NCBI GenBank assembly: GCA_018817545.1
Contig: JAHITL010000080.1
Location: forward strand, 1 to 7,710
Direction: 5' to 3'
Length of the DNA: 7,710 nt
Source: Patescibacteria group bacterium
GTDB taxonomy: Bacteria; Patescibacteriota; Patescibacteriia; Patescibacteriales; GWC2-42-12
In this document: positions 1-5,864 of the stretch, one piece after another
Layout: every line of letters begins with the position of its first letter
Numbering within the stretch: position 1 is the first letter of the stretch
Translations under genes and position numbers: made by a program
Notes under the pieces: generated by a model
Databases searched by the model: none
What the model was told of the DNA's origin: nothing
The model's input: only the letters and a program-made list of their open reading frames with translations

Positions 1-1
1 A

Positions 2-79
2 AATTTTACACATTATCAAGTAGAAAGTTTAGATAATAACCAGTTATCGGGAATAGTCAATTTTTTTTATTTAGATTAA
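2..79 (+). CDS. Possible C-terminal tail of an upstream gene (partial)
   Basis: The reading frame that is open from base 2 runs 25 codons to a TAA at 77-79. It encodes a mixed, protein-like tail (contains HYQVESLDNNQLSGIV). The frame enters from outside the window, so neither start nor family can be judged. In DNA this AT-rich an open run of 25 codons also occurs by chance, so this is only a possibility. I do not recognise the sequence. Confidence 0.25.
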   Translation, partial: NFTHYQVESLDNNQLSGIVNFFYLD

Positions 80-148
80 TTGTTGGAGCGTAAATCAAGA
101 GAACCTGCATAATTGTCTGAGCTAATTAGCGCCTATTGCCATATGCAT

Positions 149-198
149 TGATAGTTTTCTATTGTTTTTTTATCAATTGGGTGATAGTATTCTATTGT
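149..198. repeat. 17-bp direct repeat pair upstream of the ATPase gene
   Basis: Positions 149-165 and 182-198 read tgatagttttctattgt and tgatagtattctattgt. They match at 16 of 17 bases with starts 33 bp apart, about three helical turns. The second copy ends 12 bp before the ATG at 211. A perfect 10-bp palindrome, gctaattagc, lies further upstream at 121-130. The spacing and position would suit paired operator sites for a regulator of the downstream gene, but no convincing -35/-10 pair is visible, so the role is unknown. Confidence 0.45.
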
Positions 199-210
199 AA
201 ATAAAAAAAT

Positions 211-1464
211 ATGATAAATAGAGAAATATTAGAAAAAATAAAATTGTGGCTTGGGAAAGAAAAGATTTTAATTATTAAAGGAGCCAGACAAGTCGGCAAG
301 ACTTATTTGCTTAAAGAAATTAAAGAAATATTAGAAGCCAATAATAAGAAAGTGGTTTATTTATTTGCTGATGATATTGACAATAAGCCGATATTAAAGA
401 GTCTTGCTACTTTGGAGTTGTATTTAGGACAGTATTTTAATTTTCCAAATGAATATATTTATTTAATGATTGATGAATTTCAAGTGTTAGACGAGGCTGG
501 TTTATTGCTAAAAAATATTTTTGATAAATACAAAGATAAAATTCAGTTAATTGTTAGTGGCTCCAGTGCTTTAGAAATAAATAAGAATTCAGAATATTTA
601 ACAGGCAGAGCAATCCATTTTAATATTTCTCGTGTAGATTTTAAAGAGTATTTTAATTTTAGTGAAAATGTAAATATTAAAAGATATGAATTTAATAATT
701 TTAAAGAACTTGAAGTTTTTTATGAAATTTTTAAATCAAAGTTAGAATTAAATTTAGGCACATATTTATCTTATGGTGGATATCCGGAAGTATTAACAAC
801 TCAAGGGATTGTTGAGAAAGAAGAAGTATTAAAATCGATTATTAAAACTTATATTGATAAAGACATTATAAATCAACTTAATATAAAGAATGTGACTGGT
901 TTTAATAATCTAATAAAAATTTTGGTTGGGCAAATTGGACAATTAGTAAATAGTAATGAACTTTCCAATACTGCAAATATATCTATAAATACTTTAAAAA
1001 AATATTTAGAAATATTAGTTGGCACTTATATTATTGATTTAGTGACGCCATATTTTAAAAATATTCGCTCTGAAATTTCTAAAATGCCAAAGGTTTATAT
1101 TTTGGATATTGGCATTCGTAATTATCTTTTACGATCTTTTAATCTTGGCATTAACGAGAGTGGTGGTGTAATGGAAAATTTTGTTTATAACACTTTACTT
1201 GCTCAATATGATAAAGAATATATTCATTTTTATCGCACCAATAGCGGAGCTGAAATAGACTTCGTTATTGAGGACAAAAATAATAAATTAATTTTATGCG
1301 AGGTAAAATATCGTAACAAAGTTAGTGTACCAGTTCTTGTGAAAAATTTTGAGAAACGATATAATAATGTTAGTAAGAAATTAATAATTACAAAAGATAT
1401 TTTAAAAAAAGATGGCGAAGTTTATTTTATTCCCGTTACGCTTTTATCTTTTGTTAAATTTTAA
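211..1464 (+). CDS. AAA-type ATPase with DUF4143 and PD-(D/E)XK-like C-terminal domain
   Basis: This 417-residue protein has the architecture of the common prokaryotic ATP-binding/DUF4143 family. A Walker A motif, GARQVGKT, is at residues 24-31. A Walker B motif, YLMIDEFQ, is at 84-91. A sensor-like strand, IQLIVSGSS, is at 111-119, with TGR at 131-133. The middle region (about 205-285) resembles the family's helical, winged-helix-like segment. The C-terminal domain carries E322, GAEIDF (346-351) and EVK (364-366), the spaced acidic residues and lysine of a PD-(D/E)XK nuclease fold. The length is typical and no domain is missing. The cellular role of the family is poorly known; links to mobile elements and defence have been proposed. 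It starts at ATG 211 with no Shine-Dalgarno site. It is separated from rpsL by 158 bp that contain a new promoter, so it is probably not part of the str operon. Confidence 0.9.
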   Translation: MINREILEKIKLWLGKEKILIIKGARQVGKTYLLKEIKEILEANNKKVVYLFADDIDNKPILKSLATLELYLGQYFNFPNEYIYLMIDEFQVLDEAGLLLKNIFDKYKDKIQLIVSGSSALEINKNSEYLTGRAIHFNISRVDFKEYFNFSENVNIKRYEFNNFKELEVFYEIFKSKLELNLGTYLSYGGYPEVLTTQGIVEKEEVLKSIIKTYIDKDIINQLNIKNVTGFNNLIKILVGQIGQLVNSNELSNTANISINTLKKYLEILVGTYIIDLVTPYFKNIRSEISKMPKVYILDIGIRNYLLRSFNLGINESGGVMENFVYNTLLAQYDKEYIHFYRTNSGAEIDFVIEDKNNKLILCEVKYRNKVSVPVLVKNFEKRYNNVSKKLIITKDILKKDGEVYFIPVTLLSFVKF

Positions 1465-1529
1465 AACATCAAAATTTAATAAGAAAATATAGGAAATTTT
1501 GTTTTAAGTAGATTTTTTTGTATTTTTTC

Positions 1530-1558
1530 TTGACTGTTTTTTTTTCTTGTGTTAAATT
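1530..1558 (+). promoter_or_regulatory. Promoter of the str operon (rpsL)
   Basis: TTGACT at 1530-1535 matches the sigma-70 -35 box at 5 of 6 bases. After an exact 17-bp spacer comes TAAATT at 1553-1558, a 4 of 6 match to TATAAT. A TG at 1550-1551, one base before it, makes an extended -10. The predicted start near 1565 gives an untranslated leader of about 58 nt that contains the hairpin at 1584-1598. The spacer is almost all T, as in the second promoter at 5362-5390. Confidence 0.7.
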
Positions 1559-1583
1559 ATTTAAGTAATAAAAATTTGTATAT

Positions 1584-1610
1584 CCCGAAATGTTCGGGGT
1601 TTGTTTTTTT
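1584..1610 (+). terminator. Hairpin plus T-run in the rpsL leader (terminator or attenuator)
   Basis: CCCGAA (1584-1589) pairs perfectly with TTCGGG (1593-1598) across a 3-base loop. The sequence gtttgttttttt follows directly, which is the form of an intrinsic terminator. It ends 12 bp before the rpsL start and lies downstream of the promoter at 1530-1558. It therefore sits inside the str leader rather than simply closing the upstream gene. It could stop read-through from the ATPase gene, or act as a partial attenuator of the operon. The stem is short, so full termination is doubtful. Confidence 0.6.
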
Positions 1611-1622
1611 AGCTTTTAAAAT

Positions 1623-2048
1623 ATGCCAACAATAAATCAATTAGTTCGAAAGGGTAGAAGTACAACAAGAAGAAAAAGTAAGTCTCCTGCGTTGCAAACA
1701 ACATTGGATACTTTACATAGAAAAAAATCAGTTTTACCAGCAGGCTCTCCGTTCAAACGTGGTGTTTGCGTTAAGGTAACAACAACAACTCCAAAAAAAC
1801 CTAATTCAGCTTTAAGAAAAATTGCTCGTGTTAAATTGTCTAATGGAATGGAAGTGACTGCTTATATTCCTGGAATTGGTCATAATTTACAAGAGCATTC
1901 TATTGTTTTAATTAAGGGCGGTAAAACTAAAGATTTACCAGGTGTTCGTTATAAAATAATTAGAGGAGTTTATGATACTCAGGGAGTAGAAGGTCGTAAA
2001 CAAAGTCGAAGTAGTTATGGCGCTAAGACACCAAAAGCTAAAAAATAA
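1623..2048 (+). CDS. rpsL: 30S ribosomal protein S12
   Basis: S12 sits at the decoding centre of the 30S subunit and takes part in codon-anticodon proofreading. This 141-residue protein is longer than the E. coli form (124) because of an extra stretch between SPAL (21-24) and KRGVC (45-49), as in Gram-positive S12. The signature [11 protein letters not shown] lies at 56-66 and GHNLQEHS at 86-93. KDLPGVRY at 103-110 contains D104, the equivalent of the aspartate that is beta-methylthiolated in many bacteria. Lysines K58, K59 and K103, at positions where streptomycin-resistance changes occur in other species, are wild type. S43-P-F44 replaces the usual SPQ before KRGVC. It is the first gene of the str operon, with rpsG 72 bp downstream. 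The ATG at 1623 has no Shine-Dalgarno site. Confidence 0.98.
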   Translation: MPTINQLVRKGRSTTRRKSKSPALQTTLDTLHRKKSVLPAGSPFKRGVCVKVTTTTPKKPNSALRKIARVKLSNGMEVTAYIPGIGHNLQEHSIVLIKGGKTKDLPGVRYKIIRGVYDTQGVEGRKQSRSSYGAKTPKAKK

Positions 2049-2053
2049 AAACC

Positions 2054-2074
2054 TGTCGAATGTGGCGTTCGGCA
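2054..2074 (+). promoter_or_regulatory. Intercistronic hairpin between rpsL and rpsG
   Basis: tgtcgaa (2054-2060) can pair with ttcggca (2068-2074) across a 7-base loop, giving seven pairs including one G-U. It starts 5 bp after the rpsL stop and has no adjacent T-run, so it does not look like a terminator. It shares a CGAA...TTCGG core with the rpsL leader hairpin. In E. coli, S7 represses its own operon by binding the rpsL-rpsG junction, so this is the natural place for such a site. That role is inferred here only from position. Confidence 0.4.
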
Positions 2075-2120
2075 ATAGAATTAATAATTAATAAAATTTT
2101 TTTTAAATTATTTATAATAT

Positions 2121-2588
2121 ATGAGAGGAAAACCAGCCATTAAAAGAAAAATATTAGGAGATGTTAGATATAATGATACTGATATTGCTAAATTTACAAA
2201 TTATATTATGCGGGGCGGTAAAAAAGCTGTTGCGCAGAAAATAATTTATCATTGTTTGGATGTTATTAAAGAAGTGACTAAACAGGACCCACGACATGTT
2301 TTTAATAAAGCATTAAAACAAGTTGCGCCACTTTTAGAAGTTCGTGGTAGACGTATTGGCGGAGCTAACTATCAAATTCCTCATCAAGTAAAAGGTGAGC
2401 GACGACTTACTTTGGCTTGTCGTTGGATTATTGGAGCGGCTCGAGCCAAAAAAGGCAAACCAATGGCAGAAAAGTTGGCTGCGGAAATTATGGATGCTGC
2501 GAAAGGCGAAGGAGTTGCTATTAAGAAAAGAATGGATGTTCATAAAATGGCTGAATCTAATAAAGCATTTGCGCATTTTGCAAGATAA
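2121..2588 (+). CDS. rpsG: 30S ribosomal protein S7
   Basis: S7 is a primary 16S rRNA-binding protein that nucleates assembly of the 30S head and lines the E site. The 155-residue length matches the bacterial norm of about 156. Family blocks are in order: YIMRGGKKAVAQKI (28-41), the beta-hairpin region EVRGRRIGGANYQIP (73-87), RWIIGAAR (101-108) and the C-terminal HKMAESNKAFAHF (141-153). The ATG at 2121 gives the usual MRGKPA start and has no Shine-Dalgarno site upstream. The stop codon (2586-2588) lies within the left arm of an inverted repeat that begins at 2585. The next operon gene, fusA, is displaced 486 bp downstream by a GxxExxY cassette. Confidence 0.98.
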   Translation: MRGKPAIKRKILGDVRYNDTDIAKFTNYIMRGGKKAVAQKIIYHCLDVIKEVTKQDPRHVFNKALKQVAPLLEVRGRRIGGANYQIPHQVKGERRLTLACRWIIGAARAKKGKPMAEKLAAEIMDAAKGEGVAIKKRMDVHKMAESNKAFAHFAR

Positions 2589-2622
2589 TACGAATTACGA
2601 ATTTAATACGAATTTACGAATA
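2585..2622. repeat. Left arm of the 38-bp inverted repeat flanking the GxxExxY gene
   Basis: This arm pairs base for base with 3034-3071 (paired positions sum to 5656). Of 38 positions, 35 are exact complements; the mismatches are 2592/3064, 2610/3046 and 2618/3038. The arm contains four copies of the unit ACGAAT, at 2590, 2597, 2608 and 2616. It begins on the last base of the final sense codon of rpsG, includes the TAA stop, and ends 7 bp before the GxxExxY ATG. Confidence 0.8.
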
Positions 2623-2629
2623 TTTTAAC

Positions 2630-3019
2630 ATGCAGAGGAGTGATGATAAAATTATTTATAAAGAACAGAGTTATATTATAATGGGAATAGTTTTTTAGGT
2701 ATTTAATGATTTAGGATTTGGTTACCATGAAAAAATTTATCAAAAAGCATTGGAAGTGGCATTTGCTAGAGCTAAAATAGTATTTAAGGCTCAAAGTTCA
2801 TATATAGTTTGTTATAAGGGTAATATTGTTGGTAGATATTTTGTTGATTTTATAATTGATAATAAAATTGTTGTAGAAATTAAACAAGGAGATCATTTTT
2901 CAAAAAAATATTTTAATCAAGTTAATTCATATTTAAAAGTAACTAAATTAAAATTAGCGATTTTAATCAATTTTACTTCTAAGGGTGTAAAATTTAAAAG
3001 GTTAGTAAATATAATTTAA
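2630..3019 (+). pseudogene. GxxExxY family protein, interrupted by an in-frame TAG
   Basis: From ATG 2630 the frame encodes a GxxExxY-family protein of the usual length (129 codons plus stop) except for TAG at 2696-2698, codon 23. Before the stop are family-like residues (DDKIIYKEQSY). Directly after it come VFNDLGFGYHEKIYQKALE, with the naming motif G-Y-H-E-K-I-Y, then DFIIDNKIVVEIK, a PD-(D/E)XK-like D...ExK signature, and KLKLAILINF near the end. The residue usually found at the interrupted position is glutamate, so a single GAG to TAG change is the simplest origin. No frameshift is present. After the stop the first plausible restart is TTG 2750, which would lose the GxxExxY motif. The family's function is not established. 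The gene lies inside inverted repeats between rpsG and fusA, so it is probably a recently inactivated insertion. Confidence 0.8.
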
Positions 3020-3033
3020 AAATAAAAATTTAG

Positions 3034-3071
3034 TATTTGTAAATTAGTATTAAATTCGTAATTTGTATTAT
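3034..3071. repeat. Right arm of the 38-bp inverted repeat flanking the GxxExxY gene
   Basis: This is the reverse complement of 2585-2622 at 35 of 38 positions. Only one of its four units remains aattcgt; the others have become atttgt or attagt. All three mismatches therefore fall on the same base of the repeat unit. Two of the three are G opposite T, which would still pair as G-U in RNA. The arm begins 14 bp after the GxxExxY stop and ends 3 bp before the fusA ATG at 3075, so it forms the immediate upstream region of fusA. Confidence 0.8.
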
Positions 3072-3074
3072 TTT

Positions 3075-5150
3075 ATGAGAGAATATTCGTTAGAAAAAAC
3101 TAGAAATATTGGAATTATTGCTCACATTGATGCAGGTAAAACTACTGTTAGTGAGCGTATTTTATTTTATACAGGTAAAAAACATAAAATAGGTGAAGTT
3201 CATGACGGTGCAGCAGAAATGGATTGGATGGAACAAGAACAGGAAAGAGGCATTACAATTACTAGCGCTGCTACAACTTGTTTTTGGAAAGATTGCTGTA
3301 TTAATATTATTGATACTCCTGGACACGTTGATTTTACAGTTGAAGTAGAACGTTCTTTGCGAGTTTTAGATGGTGGCGTTGTTGTTTTTGACGGAGTGGC
3401 TGGAGTAGAGCCTCAATCAGAAACTGTTTGGCATCAAGCTGATAAATATAAAGTTCCTAGATTAGCTTTTATTAATAAATTAGATAGAACTGGCGCTAAT
3501 TTTTACGCTGATTTAGATTCAATACACAAAAGATTGACAAAAAATGCTTTTCCGATTCAATTACCAATCGGAGCCGAAGATCAATTTAATGGTATTATAG
3601 ATATAATTTATCAGACAGCTAGAATTTTTCAAGATGCTTTGGGTACTAAATGGGAAGACATTGAAATTCCTCTTGATATGAAAGATAAAGTTAAAGAATA
3701 CCGCGATAAATTAATTGAAGCAATTGTTGAAGATAGTGAAGAATTAATGAATAAATATTTAGCAGGAGAAGAAATTGCTCCAGCAGATTTAAAAAAAGAA
3801 TTGCGTAAAGCAGTTATTGCAAATAGAATTGTTCCAGTACTTTGTGGTAGCGCTTTAAAAAATAAAGGAGTACAACTTTTGCTTGATGCAGTTACTGAAT
3901 ATTTACCTTCACCATTAGACGTCCCACCTATTATTGGTATTGACGCTAAAGATGAAGAGAAAAAAATTGAAGTTGTTCCTGGTGATAATGAACCTTTTTC
4001 TGGTTTAGCTTTTAAAATTGCCACAGATCCTTTTGTTGGTAAGCTTTGTTTTGTTAGAATTTATAGTGGAATTTTACAATCAGGATCTTATGTTTTAAAT
4101 ACTTCTACTGGCGAGAGAGAAAGAATTGGAAGAATTGTTAGATTGCATGCTAATCACAGAGAAGATGTTCAAGAAGTTTATGCTGGTGAGATTGCTGCTG
4201 TTGTTGGTTTAAAAAATACTACAACAGGAAATACATTATGTAATGAATCACGACCACTTATTTTAGAATCTATAACTTTTCCTGAGCCTGTTATTTCTGT
4301 TGCAATAGAACCAAAAACTAAAGTTGATCAGGAAAAAATGGGAATTGCTTTATCAAAATTAGCAGAAGAAGATCCAACTTTTAGAGTTAGAAGTGATGAG
4401 GAAACTAGTCAAACTATTATTGCTGGTATGGGCGAATTACATTTAGATATTATTGTTGATAGAATGAGACGAGAATTTAATGTTGAGGCTAATGTTGGAA
4501 AGCCTCAAGTTGCTTATCGTGAAACTATTAAAAAAGCGGCTGAAGCTGAAGGTAAATATATTCGTCAATCAGGAGGTAAAGGTCAATATGGCCATTGTTG
4601 GTTAAAAGTTGAACCGCAAGAAGAAGGTAAAGGCTTTGAATTTATTGATGGAGTAAAAGGTGGCTCTATTCCTAGAGAATATATTGCGCCAATTGGAAAG
4701 GGAGTTAAAGAAGCTTTAGAAAAAGGTATTTCAGCAGGTTATCCAATTGTTGATGTTAAGGTTACTGTTTTTGATGGTTCTTATCATGAAGTTGATTCTT
4801 CAGAATCTGCTTTTAAAATTGCTGGATCTATGGCTTTTCAAGAAGCAGCAAGAAAAGCTGACCCAATAATATTGGAACCTGTAATGAAAGTTGAAGTAGT
4901 AACACCAGAGGAATTTATGGGAGATGTTATTGGTGATCTTAATTCAAAAAGAGCGCAGATTGACGAGATGAGCGATCGTGTTAATATTAAAGTTATTAAA
5001 GCTAAAGTTCCTTTGTCAGAAATGTTTGGTTATGCCACTCAACTTCGTTCAATGAGTCAAGGCAGAGCAAGTTATAGTATGGAATTTTCTCATTACAGCG
5101 AAGTGTCAAAAAATGTTGCTGAAAAAATAATCGGAACTAAAAATAAATAA
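3075..5150 (+). CDS. fusA: Translation elongation factor G
   Basis: EF-G is the cytoplasmic GTPase that drives ribosomal translocation and, with ribosome recycling factor, splits post-termination ribosomes. This is a complete 691-residue protein. The GTP-binding motifs are all canonical: AHIDAGKT (16-23), RGIT of switch I (58-61), DTPGH (80-84), NKLD (134-137) and GSAL (258-261). Domain II, the [10 protein letters not shown] block of domain III, the [10 protein letters not shown] loop region of domain IV and a standard C-terminus follow in order. ATG 3075 is preferred because [19 protein letters not shown] matches the family N-terminus; a TTG 12 bp earlier lies in the repeat arm and adds only MYYF. 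There is no Shine-Dalgarno site. A 31-bp gap separates it from the next short ORF. Its upstream region is formed by the inverted-repeat arm, which could influence initiation. Confidence 0.98.
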   Translation: MREYSLEKTRNIGIIAHIDAGKTTVSERILFYTGKKHKIGEVHDGAAEMDWMEQEQERGITITSAATTCFWKDCCINIIDTPGHVDFTVEVERSLRVLDGGVVVFDGVAGVEPQSETVWHQADKYKVPRLAFINKLDRTGANFYADLDSIHKRLTKNAFPIQLPIGAEDQFNGIIDIIYQTARIFQDALGTKWEDIEIPLDMKDKVKEYRDKLIEAIVEDSEELMNKYLAGEEIAPADLKKELRKAVIANRIVPVLCGSALKNKGVQLLLDAVTEYLPSPLDVPPIIGIDAKDEEKKIEVVPGDNEPFSGLAFKIATDPFVGKLCFVRIYSGILQSGSYVLNTSTGERERIGRIVRLHANHREDVQEVYAGEIAAVVGLKNTTTGNTLCNESRPLILESITFPEPVISVAIEPKTKVDQEKMGIALSKLAEEDPTFRVRSDEETSQTIIAGMGELHLDIIVDRMRREFNVEANVGKPQVAYRETIKKAAEAEGKYIRQSGGKGQYGHCWLKVEPQEEGKGFEFIDGVKGGSIPREYIAPIGKGVKEALEKGISAGYPIVDVKVTVFDGSYHEVDSSESAFKIAGSMAFQEAARKADPIILEPVMKVEVVTPEEFMGDVIGDLNSKRAQIDEMSDRVNIKVIKAKVPLSEMFGYATQLRSMSQGRASYSMEFSHYSEVSKNVAEKIIGTKNK

Positions 5151-5181
5151 AAGATAATTTAAGATTAATGTTTATGCAAAT

Positions 5182-5352
5182 ATGTTTGATTTTTGTAGTT
5201 TAAAGTTAAAAGAAGTTTTTGAAAAAAATCATGAAAAAAGAGTAGATTTTGAATTGAAAATAATGCGAGAATATTATGATTTTTTGCCTTTTATAAAAGG
5301 ATATAACAAGGCTTATTTAGAAAGAGAATTAGCATTGGTTAAAAATGAATAA
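5182..5352 (+). pseudogene. 56-codon ORF, probable C-terminal remnant of a nucleotidyltransferase
   Basis: An ATG at 5182 opens 56 codons ending in TAA at 5350-5352. The highly charged product reads like genuine coding sequence. The segment LKEVFEKNHEKRVDFELKIM (residues 9-28) and the following REYYDFLPF resemble, from memory, the C-terminal tail of MNT-type minimal nucleotidyltransferase antitoxins. In those proteins a 'Lyek' strand is followed by a helix with an R-x-D-F-E...EY.DF pattern. The catalytic GS...D-x-D half is absent. The frame upstream of the ATG closes at a TAA at 5155-5157, just after fusA, so there is no room for it. It could be a deletion remnant, or a small free-standing gene of unknown function. 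The codon use resembles its neighbours. There is no Shine-Dalgarno site. Confidence 0.5.
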
Positions 5353-5361
5353 AAACAAAGA

Positions 5362-5390
5362 TTGACTTTTTATTTTTTAGACACTATAAT
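5362..5390 (+). promoter_or_regulatory. Strong sigma-70-type promoter inside the str operon
   Basis: TTGACT (5362-5367) and a perfect TATAAT (5385-5390) are separated by exactly 17 bp. The -35 box is identical to that of the rpsL promoter, and the spacer is again T-rich. The expected start near 5397 gives a leader of about 20 nt for the gene at 5418. It could also supply tuf transcription independently of the rpsL promoter. Confidence 0.8.
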
Positions 5391-5417
5391 AAGAAAATAT
5401 TTATTAATTATATTTTT

Positions 5418-5798
5418 ATGCAAAATCAATTACAAAGAGCAATAAATTTATCTAAAAAAACTGGTGATAAGTTGATCATTTTTGATAGCGCAAAAACAGA
5501 AGAAGCTTGTATAGTTTTACCATTAGAAGATTATGAAAATTTAGTTTTGAATAGGAGTAAAAAAAATTTGACAGAAAATGAATTACTTGATAAAGTCAAT
5601 TGTGATATTGCAATTTGGAAAAATGAATCTGAAAATGAATCTGAAATTGAAGAAAAAAATGATGATTTAAATTGGTCATCAGATGATCAGTTAAATAAAA
5701 AAACAGAAAAAAGTTGGTCTATTCCTAGCACAAGAAAAAAAAATGCTGAAGATATAATAGAAGAGGACAGACAGTATTTAGAAGAAGTTACATTTTAA
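5418..5798 (+). CDS. Uncharacterised small acidic protein, Phd-like N-terminus
   Basis: This 126-residue protein has no firm family assignment. Residues 1-46 contain KKTGDKLIIFD and ACIVLPLEDYENLV. The latter is similar to the strand-helix 'VPLEDYE.L' signature of Phd/YefM antitoxins, though the canonical N-terminal Phd helix is not evident. A helix with DIAIWK (63-68) follows. Next is a low-complexity acidic, asparagine-rich linker, partly made by a 12-bp tandem duplication (5619-5642, repeating NES). The C-terminal block has W-S-I-P (94-97) and EEDRQYLEEV. I recall similar hypothetical proteins near fusA and tuf in Patescibacteria, but this is memory, not a search. It has its own near-consensus promoter at 5362-5390 and no Shine-Dalgarno site. 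No signal peptide or membrane segment is seen, so it is probably cytosolic. No toxin gene adjoins it. Confidence 0.8.
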   Translation: MQNQLQRAINLSKKTGDKLIIFDSAKTEEACIVLPLEDYENLVLNRSKKNLTENELLDKVNCDIAIWKNESENESEIEEKNDDLNWSSDDQLNKKTEKSWSIPSTRKKNAEDIIEEDRQYLEEVTF

Positions 5799-5806
5799 AA
5801 TTGTTG

Positions 5807-5812
5807 TATAAT
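5807..5812 (+). promoter_or_regulatory. Possible -10 box for tuf
   Basis: A perfect TATAAT lies 9 bp after the preceding stop codon. Transcription from it would start near 5819 and give a leader of about 46 nt before tuf. No good -35 sequence is found 16-18 bp upstream, and there is no TGn extension. In DNA this AT-rich the hexamer may be accidental. Confidence 0.35.
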
Positions 5813-5864
5813 TGAATTAATAATAATTAATATTTTTAATTTTTAATTTTTTAAAAAAACATAT

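Noticed and set aside
1470..1501. caaaattt/aaattttg inverted repeat as a terminator for the ATPase gene
   Set aside because: The 8-bp stem is almost all A-T with a 16-base loop, so it would be too unstable. Such pairs arise often by chance in this sequence.
2113..2118. TATAAT just before rpsG as a promoter
   Set aside because: It ends 2 bp before the ATG, which would place the transcription start inside the coding sequence, and no -35 box is seen.
2334..2576. 80-codon - strand ORF opposite rpsG
   Set aside because: It is an antisense shadow of a conserved ribosomal protein gene with no recognisable product.
2395..2628. 77-codon + strand ORF overlapping rpsG
   Set aside because: It lies in another frame of the certain rpsG gene and its product (rich in W, K and L) resembles no family.
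2677..2682. TATAAT within the start of the GxxExxY frame as a promoter for fusA
   Set aside because: The bases encode family residues, no -35 box is properly spaced, and the hexamer is common in DNA this AT-rich.
2696..2698. Genome-wide reassignment of TAG as a sense codon
   Set aside because: tuf ends in TAG at exactly the expected C-terminus, and no other in-frame TAG is found in a recognisable gene here.
2750..3019. An intact 89-codon gene starting at TTG 2750
   Set aside because: The TTG encodes an internal leucine of the GxxExxY frame. The upstream family residues and motif show that this is a fragment of a longer gene cut by TAG.
3063..3074. TTG at 3063 as the fusA start
   Set aside because: It adds only MYYF ahead of a perfect family N-terminus at ATG 3075, and the bases are explained by the inverted-repeat arm.
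3629..4024. 131-codon - strand ORF opposite fusA
   Set aside because: It is antisense to a conserved EF-G region. Its serine-rich, low-complexity product is typical of shadow frames.
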